64,000 bases of DNA from Iodobacter fluviatilis (GCF_900451195.1 NZ_UGHR01000001.1:1922001-1986000); one strand, 5' to 3'; shown: positions 47,345-58,648, counted from the first letter of the stretch. Numbers and translations are program-made. Notes: generated by a model not told the origin, from the sequence alone.

Positions 47345-48553
47345 TTAAGCCAGTATGGCCAGTGTTTCACTTAAGCCTGTCAGCAGTGCGGTCACATCGT
47401 CTGCGGTGTTATAAGCGGCAAAAGAGGCGCGCAGGGTTCCCTGCAGCCCCATACTGCTGAGCAAGGGCTGAGCACAGTGGTTGCCAACACGTACCGCAAT
47501 CTCTCTGGCATCCAGAAACTGGGCGACATCATAGGGGTGTGCTTCGCTGAAAGCGATAGAAACAACCGGCCCTTTGTGTGCTGCTGTGCCGATCACGCGC
47601 AGACCATCGATTTGCCCAAGCCCTTGCTCTAGCTGCTGGCGCAAAGCCTCTTCATGCCGGGCGATCGCCGGGCGGTCTTGGGCTTGCAGCCAGTCCAGCG
47701 CGGCGGCAAAGCCAACGGTCTGGGCGATGGCGGGGGTGCCCGCTTCAAAACGGGCGGGAGCGGGGGCGTAGCTGGTGGTTTCAAAAGAAACGCGCTCTAT
47801 CATTTCGCCCCCTCCCTGCCATGGTGGCATGGCGGCTAGAATTTCGGCTCTGGCCCATAGCGCGCCTATGCCGGTGGGGCCGTACACTTTATGGCTGGAA
47901 AACACATAAAAATCGGCATCAAGCGCTTGTACGTCGATGGTTTTATGTGCCACGGCCTGAGCGCCGTCGATTAATACTTTGGCGCTAAAGCGGTGCGCCG
48001 CAGCGATTAAATCGGCGACGGGTAGCTCGCTGCCGATGGCGTTGGAAATATGAGTTAGGCCAAGCAGTTTGGTTTTATCTGAAAGCAGGGCATGAAAGTG
48101 GTCCATATCCAGACTGCCATCACGCAGTAAATGCACGGGCCTGATGATGGCACCACAGCGCGCGGCCAGCATCTGCCAGGGCACAATATTGGCGTGGTGC
48201 TCCAGCGTGGTGAGGATGATTTCATCGCCAGCGCGCAAATTAGCCTCACCCCAGCTTTGCGCCACTAAATTAATGGCCTCGGTTGTGCCGCGCGTAAAGA
48301 CGATTTCATCGCTGGAAGCCGCATTAATAAAACGTGCCACGCTGGCTCGTGCGCCTTCAAAGGCATCGGTGGCAGCTACGGCAAGGCGGTGCGAGCCACG
48401 ATGCACATTCGCATTGGCTGTTTCGTAAAAATGACGCTCAGCATCCAGTACCGCCAAGGGCTTTTGCGTGGTGGCGGCGTTGTCGAGGTAAATTAAGCCG
48501 GGAGCGCGCATCAGTAAAGGAAACTGCGCGCGAAGGGCGTGGGCATCAAACAT
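47345..48553 (-). CDS. csdA: cysteine desulfurase (CsdA/SufS type)
   Basis: 402 residues. PLP-binding Lys in FYVFSSHKVYGPTGIGAL near residue 222; the catalytic Cys region RVGNHCAQPLLSSMG near 360; N-terminal IYLDNAATTQKP is typical of type II desulfurases. It removes sulfur from cysteine as enzyme persulfide for transfer to the adjacent CsdE-like protein. No suf cluster is present around it, so CsdA rather than SufS is favoured. Confidence 0.9.
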   Translation of the reverse strand: MFDAHALRAQFPLLMRAPGLIYLDNAATTQKPLAVLDAERHFYETANANVHRGSHRLAVAATDAFEGARASVARFINAASSDEIVFTRGTTEAINLVAQSWGEANLRAGDEIILTTLEHHANIVPWQMLAARCGAIIRPVHLLRDGSLDMDHFHALLSDKTKLLGLTHISNAIGSELPVADLIAAAHRFSAKVLIDGAQAVAHKTIDVQALDADFYVFSSHKVYGPTGIGALWARAEILAAMPPWQGGGEMIERVSFETTSYAPAPARFEAGTPAIAQTVGFAAALDWLQAQDRPAIARHEEALRQQLEQGLGQIDGLRVIGTAAHKGPVVSIAFSEAHPYDVAQFLDAREIAVRVGNHCAQPLLSSMGLQGTLRASFAAYNTADDVTALLTGLSETLAILA

Positions 48554-48781
48554 AGTGGCTCAACAATCTGTACAGGCCGCGATTGTAGCGCGACTAGGGT
48601 TTTTTCTCATGGGAAAGAATGCTGGGATGTTCCGGTAAATGCCGTTTGCATGATTTTGCGTTTACACAGCGTGCCTGATGATTAAATATATGCTGCATGA
48701 CCTGTGCTTTTTATGCGATGAAGTTGTGAGTGGGCGGCTGCATGGTTTAAGCTTTGTGCTTCGACGGCCCATTTATTTTTT

Positions 48782-49246
48782 ATGACAACTCCAACTTCAG
48801 TAAGGCCTTATAAGCAGGCAGTGTCTGCGCTGATTGTGATTCACACGCCTGATTTGCAGGTGCTGCTTATGGAGCGGACTGATTTTAATGAGGCATGGCA
48901 GTCGGTTACAGGCAGCCGCGAGGGCGATGAATCGCTTGAGCAAACGGCGCGCCGTGAAGTCTTTGAAGAAACCGGCATCGATACTGCTTTATACAAATTA
49001 CGCAATTGGCAACAAAGTCACGATTTCGAGATTTTTGAAATCTGGCGTCACCGCTATGCACCGGGTACTACGCACAATACCGAGCATGTGTTTAGCCTAG
49101 AAGTCCCTGCGGTGATGGCGGTAACGCTGGCCGAAGGCGAACATCGGCGCTTTAAATGGGTAAATTGGTCGCAAGCCGCCGAAATGGTGTTTTCGCCATC
49201 TAATGCCGATGCGATTCGCAGCCTGTCGGAGCGCTGTGCGCATTAA
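48782..49246 (+). CDS. nudB: dihydroneopterin triphosphate diphosphatase
   Basis: 154 residues. Nudix box GSREGDESLEQTARREVFEETGI near residue 42. The start SVRPYKQAVSALIVIHTPDLQVLLMERTDFNEAWQSVTGS and the end FKWVNWSQAAEMVFSPSNADAIRSL match the NudB subgroup. It splits pyrophosphate from dihydroneopterin triphosphate, an early step of folate synthesis. A terminator follows. Confidence 0.88.
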   Translation: MTTPTSVRPYKQAVSALIVIHTPDLQVLLMERTDFNEAWQSVTGSREGDESLEQTARREVFEETGIDTALYKLRNWQQSHDFEIFEIWRHRYAPGTTHNTEHVFSLEVPAVMAVTLAEGEHRRFKWVNWSQAAEMVFSPSNADAIRSLSERCAH

Positions 49247-49298
49247 GTTTGTCTCTTCACCTTAAATCCGCAGGCACAGAACACACATAGCAAAACCT

Positions 49299-49341
49299 AA
49301 AGCACTTAAGGGGTTCTCTGAGTGCTTTGTGTTCTTTTTTT
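49299..49341 (+). terminator. terminator of nudB
   Basis: AAAGCACT (49299-49306) pairs with AGTGCTTT (49321-49328), followed by GTGTTCTTTTTTT. It lies between nudB and the convergent giant kinase gene. Confidence 0.65.
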
Positions 49342-49358
49342 CCCTTGTTTTTAATAAA

Positions 49359-52300
49359 TCAAGGTTTGCTGCTCAGCCATTTCTTGAGCAGGATGTTCAG
49401 CTGCAGTGGAATGATGGGCTTGGCAAGATGATCGTTCATGCCGACTTCGGCGCAGGTTTTTTTATGTGATTCCAGCGCGTCTGCGGTGAGTGCAATAACA
49501 GGGGTTAAATCGCCTCTGGCGCGCATTTGCCGCGTGGCTTCCAGCCCGTCCATGATGGGCATTTGTAAATCCATAAACACCAAATCATAGTGATGGCTGC
49601 TAAGTTTACTCAGCGCTTCTGCCCCATTATTGGCTTCGTCGCAGCTGATTTTTAACAGCGATAACAGCTCCCTAGCCACCAGCCGGTTAATGGCCACATC
49701 GTCTACCACCAAAATATGTTTGCCTTCAAAACTTAAGGCTTTTTCCGGTGTTTCCGGGGCTTGTGTTTCGGGGGTTTCAGCGGCAATAGCCAGATCTAGG
49801 CTGAAGCTGAACTGGCTGCCAACACCAGGCTGACTGCTTACTGTGATGTCGCCGCCCATTAAGTTGGCTAATTTTTTGCTGATTGATAACCCCAGCCCCG
49901 TGCCGCCAAATTGTCGGGTTGTTGAGTTGTCGGCTTGAATAAAAGGCTGAAAAAGGCGGCTGATTTGCTCTGCAGTCATCCCTATTCCTTGGTCGCTGAT
50001 GGTAAACAGCAGCCGTGTTTCGCTCGGGCTGCTCAGCTCCAGTTGTACGCGTCCTTGCTGGGTGAATTTAATGGCATTGCCCAGCAAATTAATCAGGATT
50101 TGGGTTAAGCGTAAGGCGTCACCCTTGCGCCACTCGGCAAATTGCCCTGGCAAAATCAGCTGTAAAGTGAGGCCTTTTTCTTCTGCCCGAAAGCGCAGCA
50201 GCGAAATGACCTGAGTCACAATATTGCGGCAGGAAAAAGTTTCGTTTTCTAAATTAAGGCGCTCTGCCTCGATTTTTGAAAAATCAAGAATATCGTCAAT
50301 GAGTGCTATCAGGGTATTGGTCGATTGCGTCAGTTTACTCAGGTAATCGCCTTGTTTTTCATCCAGATCTGTATGCTTCATTAGATGGGCAATGCCATGA
50401 ATCGCATTGAGTGGTGTGCGGATTTCATGGCTCATATTGGCCAGAAAGGCGCTTTTTGCTTTAGTGGCTGCTTCGGCCGCTTCTTTGGCGTGATTCAGCT
50501 CGGTGATATCCATCATGGTGGCTTCAATATGGCTGGGCTCGCCTTCGGTGTTGTACAAGAGGCGGCTCGTGGTCAGCACATCCAGAACATGGCCGTTGCT
50601 ATTGCGAATCTTAATGGCGTAGCGGCTGACTCTTTCGTGCTTCAGTATCATTTCTTGTAATTGTTTTTGTTCCTGGGGGCTTTCAAAAAAGCAAAGTGCA
50701 CTTTGGCCAAGCAGGGCTTCTGCGCTGCCAACGCCCAGGATATCCAGCATGGCTGAGTTAATGGCAAGAATTTTGCCGCTGGCCAGCTCGGTTTTCATAT
50801 ACCCCGTCAGCATGCTTTCAACAATGGCACGAAAGCGTGATTCGCTCTCTCTGAGCGCTTTTTCGATACGGTTTCTTTCTGCTAATTCATTTTCTAAGTG
50901 CTGGTTAACGGCGCTGAGTTCCTGGGTACGAATTTCAACACGGCTTTCTAGCTCATCGTACAAGCGTGCGTTTTCCATCGAAATGGCGGCTTGCGTTGAC
51001 AGGGCATGAATGACTTCCTGCCTCGCGATGGTGAAAGTCCCTGCCGCCAGTGGGTTTTCAAGGTAGTAAACGCCAAGTAGCACGCCCTGCTTGATAATCG
51101 GCCCGCACAAAACAGACTTAACGCGGGTGTTATGCACGTAGGAATCACGCTGAAAGCGCTCGTCAAGGCCCGCATCATCCAGTGCGACGGTTTCTAAGGT
51201 GCGCCAGACGTACTGCAGAATCGAGGCCGCAACCGGTAGGCTGTGGCTGTTTCTGGGGCGGACGGTGATGGTGTTGTTTTCGATAATTCCAACCGTCTTA
51301 AGCCGGGGCTGGCCATCTTCTGCCAGAATCAGCGCGCCCATGGTGGCACCGGCGCTTTCGATCATTAGCTCGGTTAAGCGCACCAGTAGCGGGTCCAGCG
51401 CCAGCTCGCTGGCAATGGCCTGCGATGCTTTTAAAACACCGGCTGAGGAGAGCGCCCGGCCATGAAATACGTCTTCTTCGGGGGGGATGAATTGCCAGAC
51501 TGCGCTGTATTCATGACTTAAAGATTTGGCCAGCCCCAGTGCGCCCCAGTGTTGAAGGCTGGAAATTGCATTTTTAAGGTGGTGGGTGGCATAAATGGGG
51601 TAGCCGTGCTCAACCCATAATTTACAGGCGTGTATTTCCGCCAGCGCCAAATCCTGCGTAAACCCTTGGCTGCGTGCGGCAGTCACCGATTGATGGCAAT
51701 AGGCAAGTGCGACTTCATGCTGGCCATTAAGCTGGGCAATCTGAGCATTGAGCAAAAGCAGTTTGTGCGAGAAATTAGCAGGGCAATCATGGCTCCATGC
51801 CGCCAGCTGTTCGCGGTAGGATTCTATTTCTTCTCGCTCTTTTTCAGACGGCGAGCGATTGGCAAGCCCCATCGCTAGGCACCAAAGCACATCAAAATTG
51901 GCAATAAAGCCCATGATGTAACGGCTGAGCATCAGCCCCTGGCGGGCATGCTGAATGACTTCTTCATAACGCCCGGCAAACAGCATGCGCTGGGCGCGGT
52001 AGATATGATAAAAGCACAGCGAAGAGCGGCTGTCTCTTTGCTCGCATTCTTGTACAAAAATAGCCTCGTTGGGCGTGTTGCCATCCCATGTATCGGCAGT
52101 GAAAGCCAGCACAGAAAAATGTAAGGCATTCAGGGTGTCGATCGCCCACTGGTTTTTGCTGGCGATTGAAGATTGCAATGTCTGCCCGATACGCTCGCTT
52201 AATTTAGACAAAGGCAGGCCACTGATATAGCGGTGCAACACATCGGCGCAGTACAGATAACCGGTGAACTGCTGATCCCCTGTCATGAGGCCTGCATTAA

Positions 52301-55277
52301 TGCTGTCCTGAATCAGTGGTAGCGAATCATGTAGTGGTTTCACCCAGGGGAGGCAGCCTACCGCATAGGGCCAGCCTGTTTTGCATTTAAGGGCTTGTGC
52401 ATCCAGCGGGTTGATCAGCTGATAGCCCAGACTGGCAAACTCAAAGCCGCGCTGATGCTGGCCGAATAAGCTGCCCAGTAATACACCAAACGTGCCATAA
52501 CCCTTGCAAATCTCGATCGAGTTGCCATATTCCAGCGCGGTAAGCACCATGCGGGAAATAATAAAGGGGTAGTAGCGTGGATGGCCAAAAGAGGTGGAAG
52601 TGTCCAGGTTAAGCAGCGTTTTTTGGATAAGCTGTTGGGTCGGGTCACTGAGTACCGGTAATTGCAGCAGATCGGCAGGGCTGCGGTCTTTCATTTTTTC
52701 TTCGATTTGGGCGAGGATTTCCTGGAAGGCTGCTTCGGGGTTATTGGGCCAAACTAAGCCCAGTAATTCCAGCGCCTCTTTGCCCGCTTCAATGGCACCT
52801 TGGTAATCGGCACTGAGTGTTTTGCCGATGATTAATAGGTTCTGAAACTCTGCTTTTTCTCTTGCAGTGTGGAGTTGCGGCACGGTGGACAAAATAATGG
52901 CTTCCGAGCCTGCTAAATCTCCAGAAAGAAAAGTTGCTTGCGCCTGTGTGTAGTTCATACGCAGCCGCAGCGGGTAGTCGCAGTCTGCGTGTTCGTCTTC
53001 ATTCAGAAGACGTTGTGCATTATTGGCAAACTGCTTGGCGCTGGCGTAGGCGGCTGAGGTAATGGCTTTGGTGGCCGTTTGCAAAAATAAATCCGCTAAA
53101 TAACGGTTTTGTTCAGGATCGCCTGCCTGTAAAAAAAGCTCTAATCCTGCGCTAAATTGCTGGGCAATAATAAATAGCTGTTCCTGGAACTGTGTGCCAA
53201 CACGGTTGCTGGCCAGATGGCGGGCAATACGTAAATGGGTTTCCTGCTGCTCTGTATCGCTGAGTAATGAATAGGCGGCCTGCTGCACCCTGTCGTGCAT
53301 AAAACGGATTTGCCTTGGCTTGCCCGCATCGGTCGGGATTTCTGTCATCAGCTCGGCTTGGCGTAAGACATGCAGGCTTTCATTGGCTTTGCTCTGAGTC
53401 AGCCCGGTAATGGCGGCCAGATCACTGAGGCTGCATAAATTACCAAAGCAGGCGGCTGCGCTGGCCAGTGCCTGCACATGGGGAGGTAGCCGGTGTAGCT
53501 GTTCAATGACAAGATCGACTACGTTTTCGGCGACATTGTGCGTGGCAAGGCGGCTGATATCCCATGCCCACATCCGTGTTTCTCTGTCCCAGGAGATAAA
53601 CGCTTCGTCAACTAGGGTGCGGAGTAGCTTGCCCATAAAAAAAGGATTGCCGCCGGTTTTTTTATGGATCAGGTTGGCTAGGGAGAAAGTAGGCTCGGCG
53701 GTGTGCAGGATATCAATTAAAAAATCGTTCACCTGTGCGGGCGTGAGCGGTGCCAGCTCAAACAAGGTGCTGCGTACATTTTGTGTTTGCCACTCGGCCT
53801 GCGCCAGCAGCAGAGGGTGGCCGGAAACCACATCGGTATTGCGATAAGCGCCGATCAGCAGAAGGTGTTTATTGTGGATGTTGGTAAGCAGCTGGCCCAT
53901 TAAATCTAGGCTGGCTGGGTCTGCCCATTGTAAATCGTCTAAAAACAATACCAGGGGCGATTGGCGGTGGCATATCCCCTGAATAAAATCGATTAGCGTT
54001 TTGTTGTAGCGGTGGCGCAGCTCTGCTGGGCCTAGCTCGGCAACAGGCGGCTGAGGGCCGATCAGCCACTGCAGGGCGGGAATGGCGTCAATTAAAATTT
54101 GCGCATTGCTGCCTACAGCGGCAAGGACGCGTTTTTTCCAGTGATCGGTATTGGGCTCGGCCAGCCACTGACGGATCAGTTTATCAAACGCGCTCGATAG
54201 TGCGGCATAGGGAATGCTGCGCTGATACTGATCGAATTTTCCTTCAATAAAAAAGCCACCCGCCATAATGATGTCGGGTCTGAGCGATTGCACCAGCGAG
54301 CTTTTGCCAATGCCAGAGTAGCCGGAAATAAGTACCACTTCGGCGGCCTGGCTCTGGCTGCGGGCAAAGGCATCAAGCAGACCCAGCCTTTGGTAATCCC
54401 GGCCATAAAGCGTGTTAGATGAATGAAGTACGCCAGGCTCATCGTCTTCGCCCAGTGGGAACGTAGCGGTCAGTCCGTTAGACAGCCGGTCAGTACAGCG
54501 CTGTAAATCATGTGCAAGTCCCGCAGCGGTGTGGTAGCGCTTTTCGGGGATTTTTTCCAGCAGCTTCATGATGATGGCGGAAAGCGCTTGCGGCGTATCA
54601 GAGATCTCGCTCGGCGCTGTGGGGATTTTGGCCAGATGCGCGTGGATTAAAGACAGCGTGTCATTGCTGTTAAACGGTAGTTGCCCCGTAAACATCCGGT
54701 AGCAGATCACCCCCAGCGTGTATAAATCGCTGCGCGGATTCACGTCAGAGCGCAGGCGGCCGGTTTGCTCAGGGGAAAAATACGCTGCACGGTGTTTTTG
54801 CGGGTCTGTTTCACCGCCATCGGCCATGCCCACAAAGCGAATGCTGTGATCCGGGGCGATGATAATGTGATCCGGCCATAGCCTGCCATGCGGTTTGCCG
54901 CTGGCGTGCAAAACGGCCAGCGCCTGTGCAATGGCCGTGGTGCGCTGAAGTTTTCTGGCTAAGGTGATGGCCAGCTGGAGGGTGGTGCTGGCGCTGTGCC
55001 CTGATTCACTGATCAGGTCTTCTAAAGTGCGGCCCGGGCAATCGCTTAAAACCAGTACCATTGATGCACCATGCTTGAATAAATCAAGCACCTGCGGCGT
55101 ATGTTTGGTCTGGAGCTGATCGAGTATTTCCCGTTCACTGTTTAAGGTGATGCTGGCCCTAGGGAGTGATGCAATACGCAGGATGCAGGCCGTGCCGTCA
55201 GCGCGGACGGCGCGAACCATGCTTCCTGTTACATCTTGATACAGTGTGTTTTTCAGACTGTAGCCGGGAATGTCCAC
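49359..55277 (-). CDS. giant kinase-like/AAA/GAF/PAS/histidine kinase/receiver protein
   Basis: About 1972 residues. I choose GTG at 55277 because GGAG lies five bases before it; TTG at 55349 is possible. Order: Ser/Thr-kinase-like domain (about 5-270); AAA ATPase with Walker [14 protein letters not shown] and Walker [14 protein letters not shown]; a long helical repeat region; GAF domain ([16 protein letters not shown]); PAS ([18 protein letters not shown]); histidine kinase H box [21 protein letters not shown] box [11 protein letters not shown]2 [10 protein letters not shown]; and receiver with Asp in [14 protein letters not shown]. The layout is the known trifunctional sensor type. The kinase-like domain has lost HRD (HGRLWPDH) and DFG (VGMADGG), so it is probably a pseudokinase. 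No membrane segment. It stands alone. Confidence 0.92.
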   Translation of the reverse strand: MDIPGYSLKNTLYQDVTGSMVRAVRADGTACILRIASLPRASITLNSEREILDQLQTKHTPQVLDLFKHGASMVLVLSDCPGRTLEDLISESGHSASTTLQLAITLARKLQRTTAIAQALAVLHASGKPHGRLWPDHIIIAPDHSIRFVGMADGGETDPQKHRAAYFSPEQTGRLRSDVNPRSDLYTLGVICYRMFTGQLPFNSNDTLSLIHAHLAKIPTAPSEISDTPQALSAIIMKLLEKIPEKRYHTAAGLAHDLQRCTDRLSNGLTATFPLGEDDEPGVLHSSNTLYGRDYQRLGLLDAFARSQSQAAEVVLISGYSGIGKSSLVQSLRPDIIMAGGFFIEGKFDQYQRSIPYAALSSAFDKLIRQWLAEPNTDHWKKRVLAAVGSNAQILIDAIPALQWLIGPQPPVAELGPAELRHRYNKTLIDFIQGICHRQSPLVLFLDDLQWADPASLDLMGQLLTNIHNKHLLLIGAYRNTDVVSGHPLLLAQAEWQTQNVRSTLFELAPLTPAQVNDFLIDILHTAEPTFSLANLIHKKTGGNPFFMGKLLRTLVDEAFISWDRETRMWAWDISRLATHNVAENVVDLVIEQLHRLPPHVQALASAAACFGNLCSLSDLAAITGLTQSKANESLHVLRQAELMTEIPTDAGKPRQIRFMHDRVQQAAYSLLSDTEQQETHLRIARHLASNRVGTQFQEQLFIIAQQFSAGLELFLQAGDPEQNRYLADLFLQTATKAITSAAYASAKQFANNAQRLLNEDEHADCDYPLRLRMNYTQAQATFLSGDLAGSEAIILSTVPQLHTAREKAEFQNLLIIGKTLSADYQGAIEAGKEALELLGLVWPNNPEAAFQEILAQIEEKMKDRSPADLLQLPVLSDPTQQLIQKTLLNLDTSTSFGHPRYYPFIISRMVLTALEYGNSIEICKGYGTFGVLLGSLFGQHQRGFEFASLGYQLINPLDAQALKCKTGWPYAVGCLPWVKPLHDSLPLIQDSINAGLMTGDQQFTGYLYCADVLHRYISGLPLSKLSERIGQTLQSSIASKNQWAIDTLNALHFSVLAFTADTWDGNTPNEAIFVQECEQRDSRSSLCFYHIYRAQRMLFAGRYEEVIQHARQGLMLSRYIMGFIANFDVLWCLAMGLANRSPSEKEREEIESYREQLAAWSHDCPANFSHKLLLLNAQIAQLNGQHEVALAYCHQSVTAARSQGFTQDLALAEIHACKLWVEHGYPIYATHHLKNAISSLQHWGALGLAKSLSHEYSAVWQFIPPEEDVFHGRALSSAGVLKASQAIASELALDPLLVRLTELMIESAGATMGALILAEDGQPRLKTVGIIENNTITVRPRNSHSLPVAASILQYVWRTLETVALDDAGLDERFQRDSYVHNTRVKSVLCGPIIKQGVLLGVYYLENPLAAGTFTIARQEVIHALSTQAAISMENARLYDELESRVEIRTQELSAVNQHLENELAERNRIEKALRESESRFRAIVESMLTGYMKTELASGKILAINSAMLDILGVGSAEALLGQSALCFFESPQEQKQLQEMILKHERVSRYAIKIRNSNGHVLDVLTTSRLLYNTEGEPSHIEATMMDITELNHAKEAAEAATKAKSAFLANMSHEIRTPLNAIHGIAHLMKHTDLDEKQGDYLSKLTQSTNTLIALIDDILDFSKIEAERLNLENETFSCRNIVTQVISLLRFRAEEKGLTLQLILPGQFAEWRKGDALRLTQILINLLGNAIKFTQQGRVQLELSSPSETRLLFTISDQGIGMTAEQISRLFQPFIQADNSTTRQFGGTGLGLSISKKLANLMGGDITVSSQPGVGSQFSFSLDLAIAAETPETQAPETPEKALSFEGKHILVVDDVAINRLVARELLSLLKISCDEANNGAEALSKLSSHHYDLVFMDLQMPIMDGLEATRQMRARGDLTPVIALTADALESHKKTCAEVGMNDHLAKPIIPLQLNILLKKWLSSKP

Positions 55278-55470
55278 ACTTACTCCAAGGGTCTGGCTGG
55301 AAGCGTTTGTTCTGTTTAAGGTGAAAAACCACCTTCGCTTAGTCAGCAATCAAAAGGCCTGCAAAAGAAGGGGCAGGCAGTGCTTTAACTCCTTAGGCGT
55401 GGCTGAGTCGTTAATGATCTTCAGTATTCAAGCGCCATGGCTATGCAAGGAGGCATGGATTCACTCAGAA

Positions 55471-56403
55471 TCAGCCATCAGCTGTAATTTTGAGTACTAA
55501 TTCACGCAATACTTTGTTGGCATCTTCATTGGCTACCTGGCAGGTACCCGCGTTTTCATGCCCGCCGCCGCCGTATTCCAGCATCAGTTCGCCAATATTG
55601 GTTTGTGAGCTGCGGTTAATAATGGATTTGCCTGTGGCATAAACTGTATTTTGCTGATGCAAGCCCCACAGCATATGAATTGAAATATTGCATTGTGGGT
55701 AAAGCGCATAAATCATAAACCGATTGGTGGCGTAAATTGTTTCTTCATTGCGTAAATCAAGCACCACTAAATTATCATAAATACGGCTGCAATTAATGAG
55801 TTGTTCTTTGGCTTGCGGTGCGTGCTCAAAATAGACTTCGATGCGTTCTTGTACATCAGGTAGGGCCAGAATGTCTTCGATGCCGTGGCTGCCGCAGTAT
55901 TTGATTAAATCCATCATCAACTGATAATTGGATATTCTGAAATTCTTAAAGCGCCCCAGCCCGGTGCGCGCATCCATCAGGTAATTAAGTAGCACCCAAT
56001 CTCTGGGGCTCAGGATTTCTTCGCGGGTAAATTCGGCTGAATCTGCTTTATCTACCGCAATCATCATATCGTCGCTGATTTTAGGAAAGGCGGCTTTACC
56101 ACCGTAATAGTCATATACCACCCGTGCGGCTGAGGGCGCCTTGGGGTCAATAATATGATTACTTTTTTCACCGACGGTACGAATGGTTTCGGAAAGGTGG
56201 TGATCAAATGATAAATACGCACCCGCCACATAGGGCAGATTGGTGGTGATGTCATTGGCGTTAATGGCGATCTTGCCGTCCTGCATATCTTTAGGATGGA
56301 CAAATAAAATATCGTCGATCATATCCAGCTCAGTTAATAGCACCGCGCAGACTAAACCATCGAAATCACTGCGGGTAACGAGGCGGTATTTGGGTTCTGA
56401 CAT
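55471..56403 (-). CDS. DHH-family phosphoesterase
   Basis: 310 residues. DHH motifs: TRSDFDGLVCAVLL near residue 12, YLSFDHHLSE near 66, and the DHHA1-type glycine motif EYGGGGHENAGTCQV near residue 280. Two Mn2+ ions are held by the Asp/His residues. Relatives hydrolyse short RNAs (nanoRNase), pAp or cyclic dinucleotide products. The VHPKDMQDG variation suggests a distinct subfamily; substrate is not known. The next gene (SPFH protein) is 20 bases upstream, so they may be co-transcribed. Confidence 0.88.
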   Translation of the reverse strand: MSEPKYRLVTRSDFDGLVCAVLLTELDMIDDILFVHPKDMQDGKIAINANDITTNLPYVAGAYLSFDHHLSETIRTVGEKSNHIIDPKAPSAARVVYDYYGGKAAFPKISDDMMIAVDKADSAEFTREEILSPRDWVLLNYLMDARTGLGRFKNFRISNYQLMMDLIKYCGSHGIEDILALPDVQERIEVYFEHAPQAKEQLINCSRIYDNLVVLDLRNEETIYATNRFMIYALYPQCNISIHMLWGLHQQNTVYATGKSIINRSSQTNIGELMLEYGGGGHENAGTCQVANEDANKVLRELVLKITADG

Positions 56404-56424
56404 GGCGCTATTTCCTTACGTGGA

Positions 56425-57372
56425 TTAAGACTGTGGGGGTTTAATCACAGACATTGCAGTGGCCACCATACCCGCCACATCGCTGGCGTTGGCGGGCAGC
56501 AACATGGTATTGCCTTCTTTTGCAATATTGGCAAAGGCTGCGACATATTGCTCGGCTACTTTTAAATTCACCGCTTCCAGTCCGCCCGGTTGCTTAATGG
56601 TTTGAGCCACCATATGAATCGCTTCCGCCGTGGCGCGCGCAACAAGGCGTAAGGCCTCGGCCTCGCCTTCAGCTTTATTGATTGCGGCTTGTTTTTCGCC
56701 TTCGGACGCATTAATGGCGGCTTGTCGCTCACCTTCAGAACGCTGGATGGATGCTTCGCGCTGGCCGGTGGCTAAGTTAATTTGCTCTTGCTTGACCCCT
56801 TCGGATTGCGCGATTCGGCCGCGTTTTTCACGCTCGGCGGTAATTTGCTGCTGCATGGAGTGCAAGATTTCTTTGGGTGGCGTTAAGTCTTTGATCTCGT
56901 AGCGTAAAACTTTAACGCCCCAGCTGCGTGCGGCCTCATCCAGTGCATTGACTACGGCCGCATTGATGTCGTCACGCTCTTCAAATGTTTTATCCAGCTC
57001 CAGCTTGCCGATCACCGAGCGCAGCGTGGTTTGTGCCAGCTGCATAATGGCCATGACGTAATCTGATGTGCCGTAGGATGCCAGCTTGGGGTCGGTAACC
57101 TGATAATACAAAAGGCCATCCACTTGCAGTTGGGTATTGTCCCGTGTAATGCAAATTTGGGAGGGGACATCTAGCGGGATTTCTTTAAGGGAAAGGTTGT
57201 AAGCCACTCTGTCAATAAAGGGCACGATAAAGCTTAAACCCGGTTGTAATACGGAATGAAATTTACCAAGGCGTTCAATAATAAGGGCGTGCTGCTGAGG
57301 CACTACCTTAAATGTTTTTGCGATGAAAATGACGGCAATAATTAAAAAGAAAAAGGGAAATCCGAATTCCAT
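56425..57372 (-). CDS. SPFH/stomatin-like membrane protein (paraslipin/QmcA type)
   Basis: 315 residues. N-terminal membrane segment (FPFFFLIIAVIFIAKTFKVVPQQHA) followed by the band-7 domain: LIIERLGKFHSVLQPGLSFIVPFIDRV, RSVIGKLELDKTFEERDDINAAV and WGVKVLRYEIKDLTPP. A repeated heptad-rich tail (ERQAAINASEGEKQAAINKAEGEAEAL) forms the oligomer coil. It assembles ring-shaped scaffolds in the inner membrane. Its ATG overlaps the stop of the NfeD-like gene by one base, the usual partnership. Confidence 0.92.
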   Translation of the reverse strand: MEFGFPFFFLIIAVIFIAKTFKVVPQQHALIIERLGKFHSVLQPGLSFIVPFIDRVAYNLSLKEIPLDVPSQICITRDNTQLQVDGLLYYQVTDPKLASYGTSDYVMAIMQLAQTTLRSVIGKLELDKTFEERDDINAAVVNALDEAARSWGVKVLRYEIKDLTPPKEILHSMQQQITAEREKRGRIAQSEGVKQEQINLATGQREASIQRSEGERQAAINASEGEKQAAINKAEGEAEALRLVARATAEAIHMVAQTIKQPGGLEAVNLKVAEQYVAAFANIAKEGNTMLLPANASDVAGMVATAMSVIKPPQS

Positions 57373-57797
57373 CAGGAGTGCCTTAGTGGTGAGTGGTTAA
57401 TAATAAGAGAGCTGCCCTGTGTGGCAATAATTGTGTAGTTGTTTAAGCCTGTGTCTGCATCTGCGGCCAGCTCCGCATCCCATAATGTGCCGCGGTAACG
57501 CACCCGCGCGCGTCGTTCGCCCTGCCATTCCACAATCTCGACCCGCTGGCCAATATCATTGCTTATTTCCTCTGGGCTGGCGTTGTGTGTGCTGTGCCAT
57601 TGCCTGAGTGCGGCCACGGCCATAAGCCCAATCAGGGCGGCACTGCTGGCCTGTACCGCAAAACCAAAACCCAGCCATGCGGCTAAGGCCGCGCTAATCA
57701 GCCCTGTAGCTACTGCCAGTAAGTAAAAGGTGCCTGTCAGCATTTCTAATCCGGCAAGAATCGCTGCCATGATGAGCCAGAGAGTTGTTGAACTCAT
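57372..57797 (-). CDS. NfeD-like membrane protein
   Basis: About 141 residues from the ATG at 57797 (MSSTTLWLIMAAILAGLEMLTGTFYLL); an in-frame ATG at 57860 would add 21 polar residues with no ribosome site. Three membrane segments are followed by a soluble OB-fold: GQRVEIVEWQGERRARVRYRGTLWDAELA. NfeD proteins pair with stomatin-like SPFH partners, encoded just downstream with a TGATG overlap. Confidence 0.88.
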   Translation of the reverse strand: MSSTTLWLIMAAILAGLEMLTGTFYLLAVATGLISAALAAWLGFGFAVQASSAALIGLMAVAALRQWHSTHNASPEEISNDIGQRVEIVEWQGERRARVRYRGTLWDAELAADADTGLNNYTIIATQGSSLIINHSPLRHS

Positions 57798-58055
57798 TAC
57801 GCTGTGTCTTTTGATATGAATATCTGCTTTGGTATAGCTGAAATACCCAGGCTCTGGCAAGCGGTAAGGAAGACTTCCATCAGCTTATTGATGGAAAACA
57901 GACAGTATGTAAGTTTTAGAGTTGGGATGTTTTTATTTCTTTTGTAAGACCTGTGTAGGCAGGTGTGATTTCCAAGAGGTTTTTTTAAGAGTGATCCTGC
58001 CCGCGAAAGTTCGGCAGCAATCGTAATTAAAGTTGTTTGGGTAAAGAGGGGAATG

Positions 58056-58084
58056 AGGGGTGAGGCAGCATGGGCCTCACCCCT
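58056..58084 (-). terminator. terminator of the Lrp-type regulator gene
   Basis: AGGGGTGAGGC (58056-58066) and GCCTCACCCCT (58074-58084) are exact 11-bp arms directly after the stop codon at 58090. The T run is weak. Confidence 0.6.
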
Positions 58085-58089
58085 GGCCT

Positions 58090-58563
58090 TTATGGGTTGA
58101 GATGACTTAAAGGCAGGTGTGTGGTGTTTTTAAATTCTTTCAATACAAAGCTTGATTTGATATCGGCAATGCCCGGGTGCTGGAGCAGTTGCCCCATGAC
58201 AAATTTAGAAAAGTGGGTCATGTCTTCAAAATACACTTGCAGCAGATAATCCATTTCCCCAGTCATGGCATAGCAGTTCACCACTTCCGGCCATTCCTGG
58301 ATGGCGGTTACGAATTCCTGCAGATGACTATGCCCGCGTTTCTCTAAAGAAACACGGATAAATGCCTGCAATCCCAGCCCGATTAAAAGCGGATCCAAAA
58401 GTGCAACATATTTGCGAATAACCCCACTATCTTCGAGTTGTTTGAGCCTGCGCAAGCAAGGTGAAGGAGACAAAGCGATGATTTCTGCCAGCTCTACATT
58501 GCTTAAACGGCCATGCAACTGAAGCTCATTCAGAATTTTAATATCAGTCCTATCTAGTTCCAT
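58090..58563 (-). CDS. Lrp/AsnC-family transcriptional regulator
   Basis: 157 residues. N-terminal helix-turn-helix MELDRTDIKILNELQLHGRLSNVELAEIIALSPSPCLRRLKQLEDSGVI and a C-terminal RAM domain (GEMDYLLQVYFEDMTHFSKFV) that binds amino acids. It is transcribed away from phhA, a common arrangement in which it activates aromatic amino acid breakdown in response to phenylalanine or tyrosine. It likely controls phhA-hppD, through the symmetric site at 58637-58648. Confidence 0.92.
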   Translation of the reverse strand: MELDRTDIKILNELQLHGRLSNVELAEIIALSPSPCLRRLKQLEDSGVIRKYVALLDPLLIGLGLQAFIRVSLEKRGHSHLQEFVTAIQEWPEVVNCYAMTGEMDYLLQVYFEDMTHFSKFVMGQLLQHPGIADIKSSFVLKEFKNTTHLPLSHLNP

Positions 58564-58636
58564 GGTGTTTTCTCCCCTTGTTTTATGTTTAATTAGTGAT
58601 AAATTGCATAAATATTTATTTTATTGGCATTTTAGA

Positions 58637-58648
58637 AGCAAAATTGCT
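58637..58648. promoter_or_regulatory. symmetric site between the Lrp-type regulator and phhA
   Basis: AGCAA-AA-TTGCT is a perfect inverted repeat with an AT-rich centre, like Lrp/AsnC-family sites. It is in the 156-base divergent region, about 75 bases from either start. A second AT-rich dyad (AATT-AGTGATA-AATT) lies closer to the regulator start. Confidence 0.5.
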
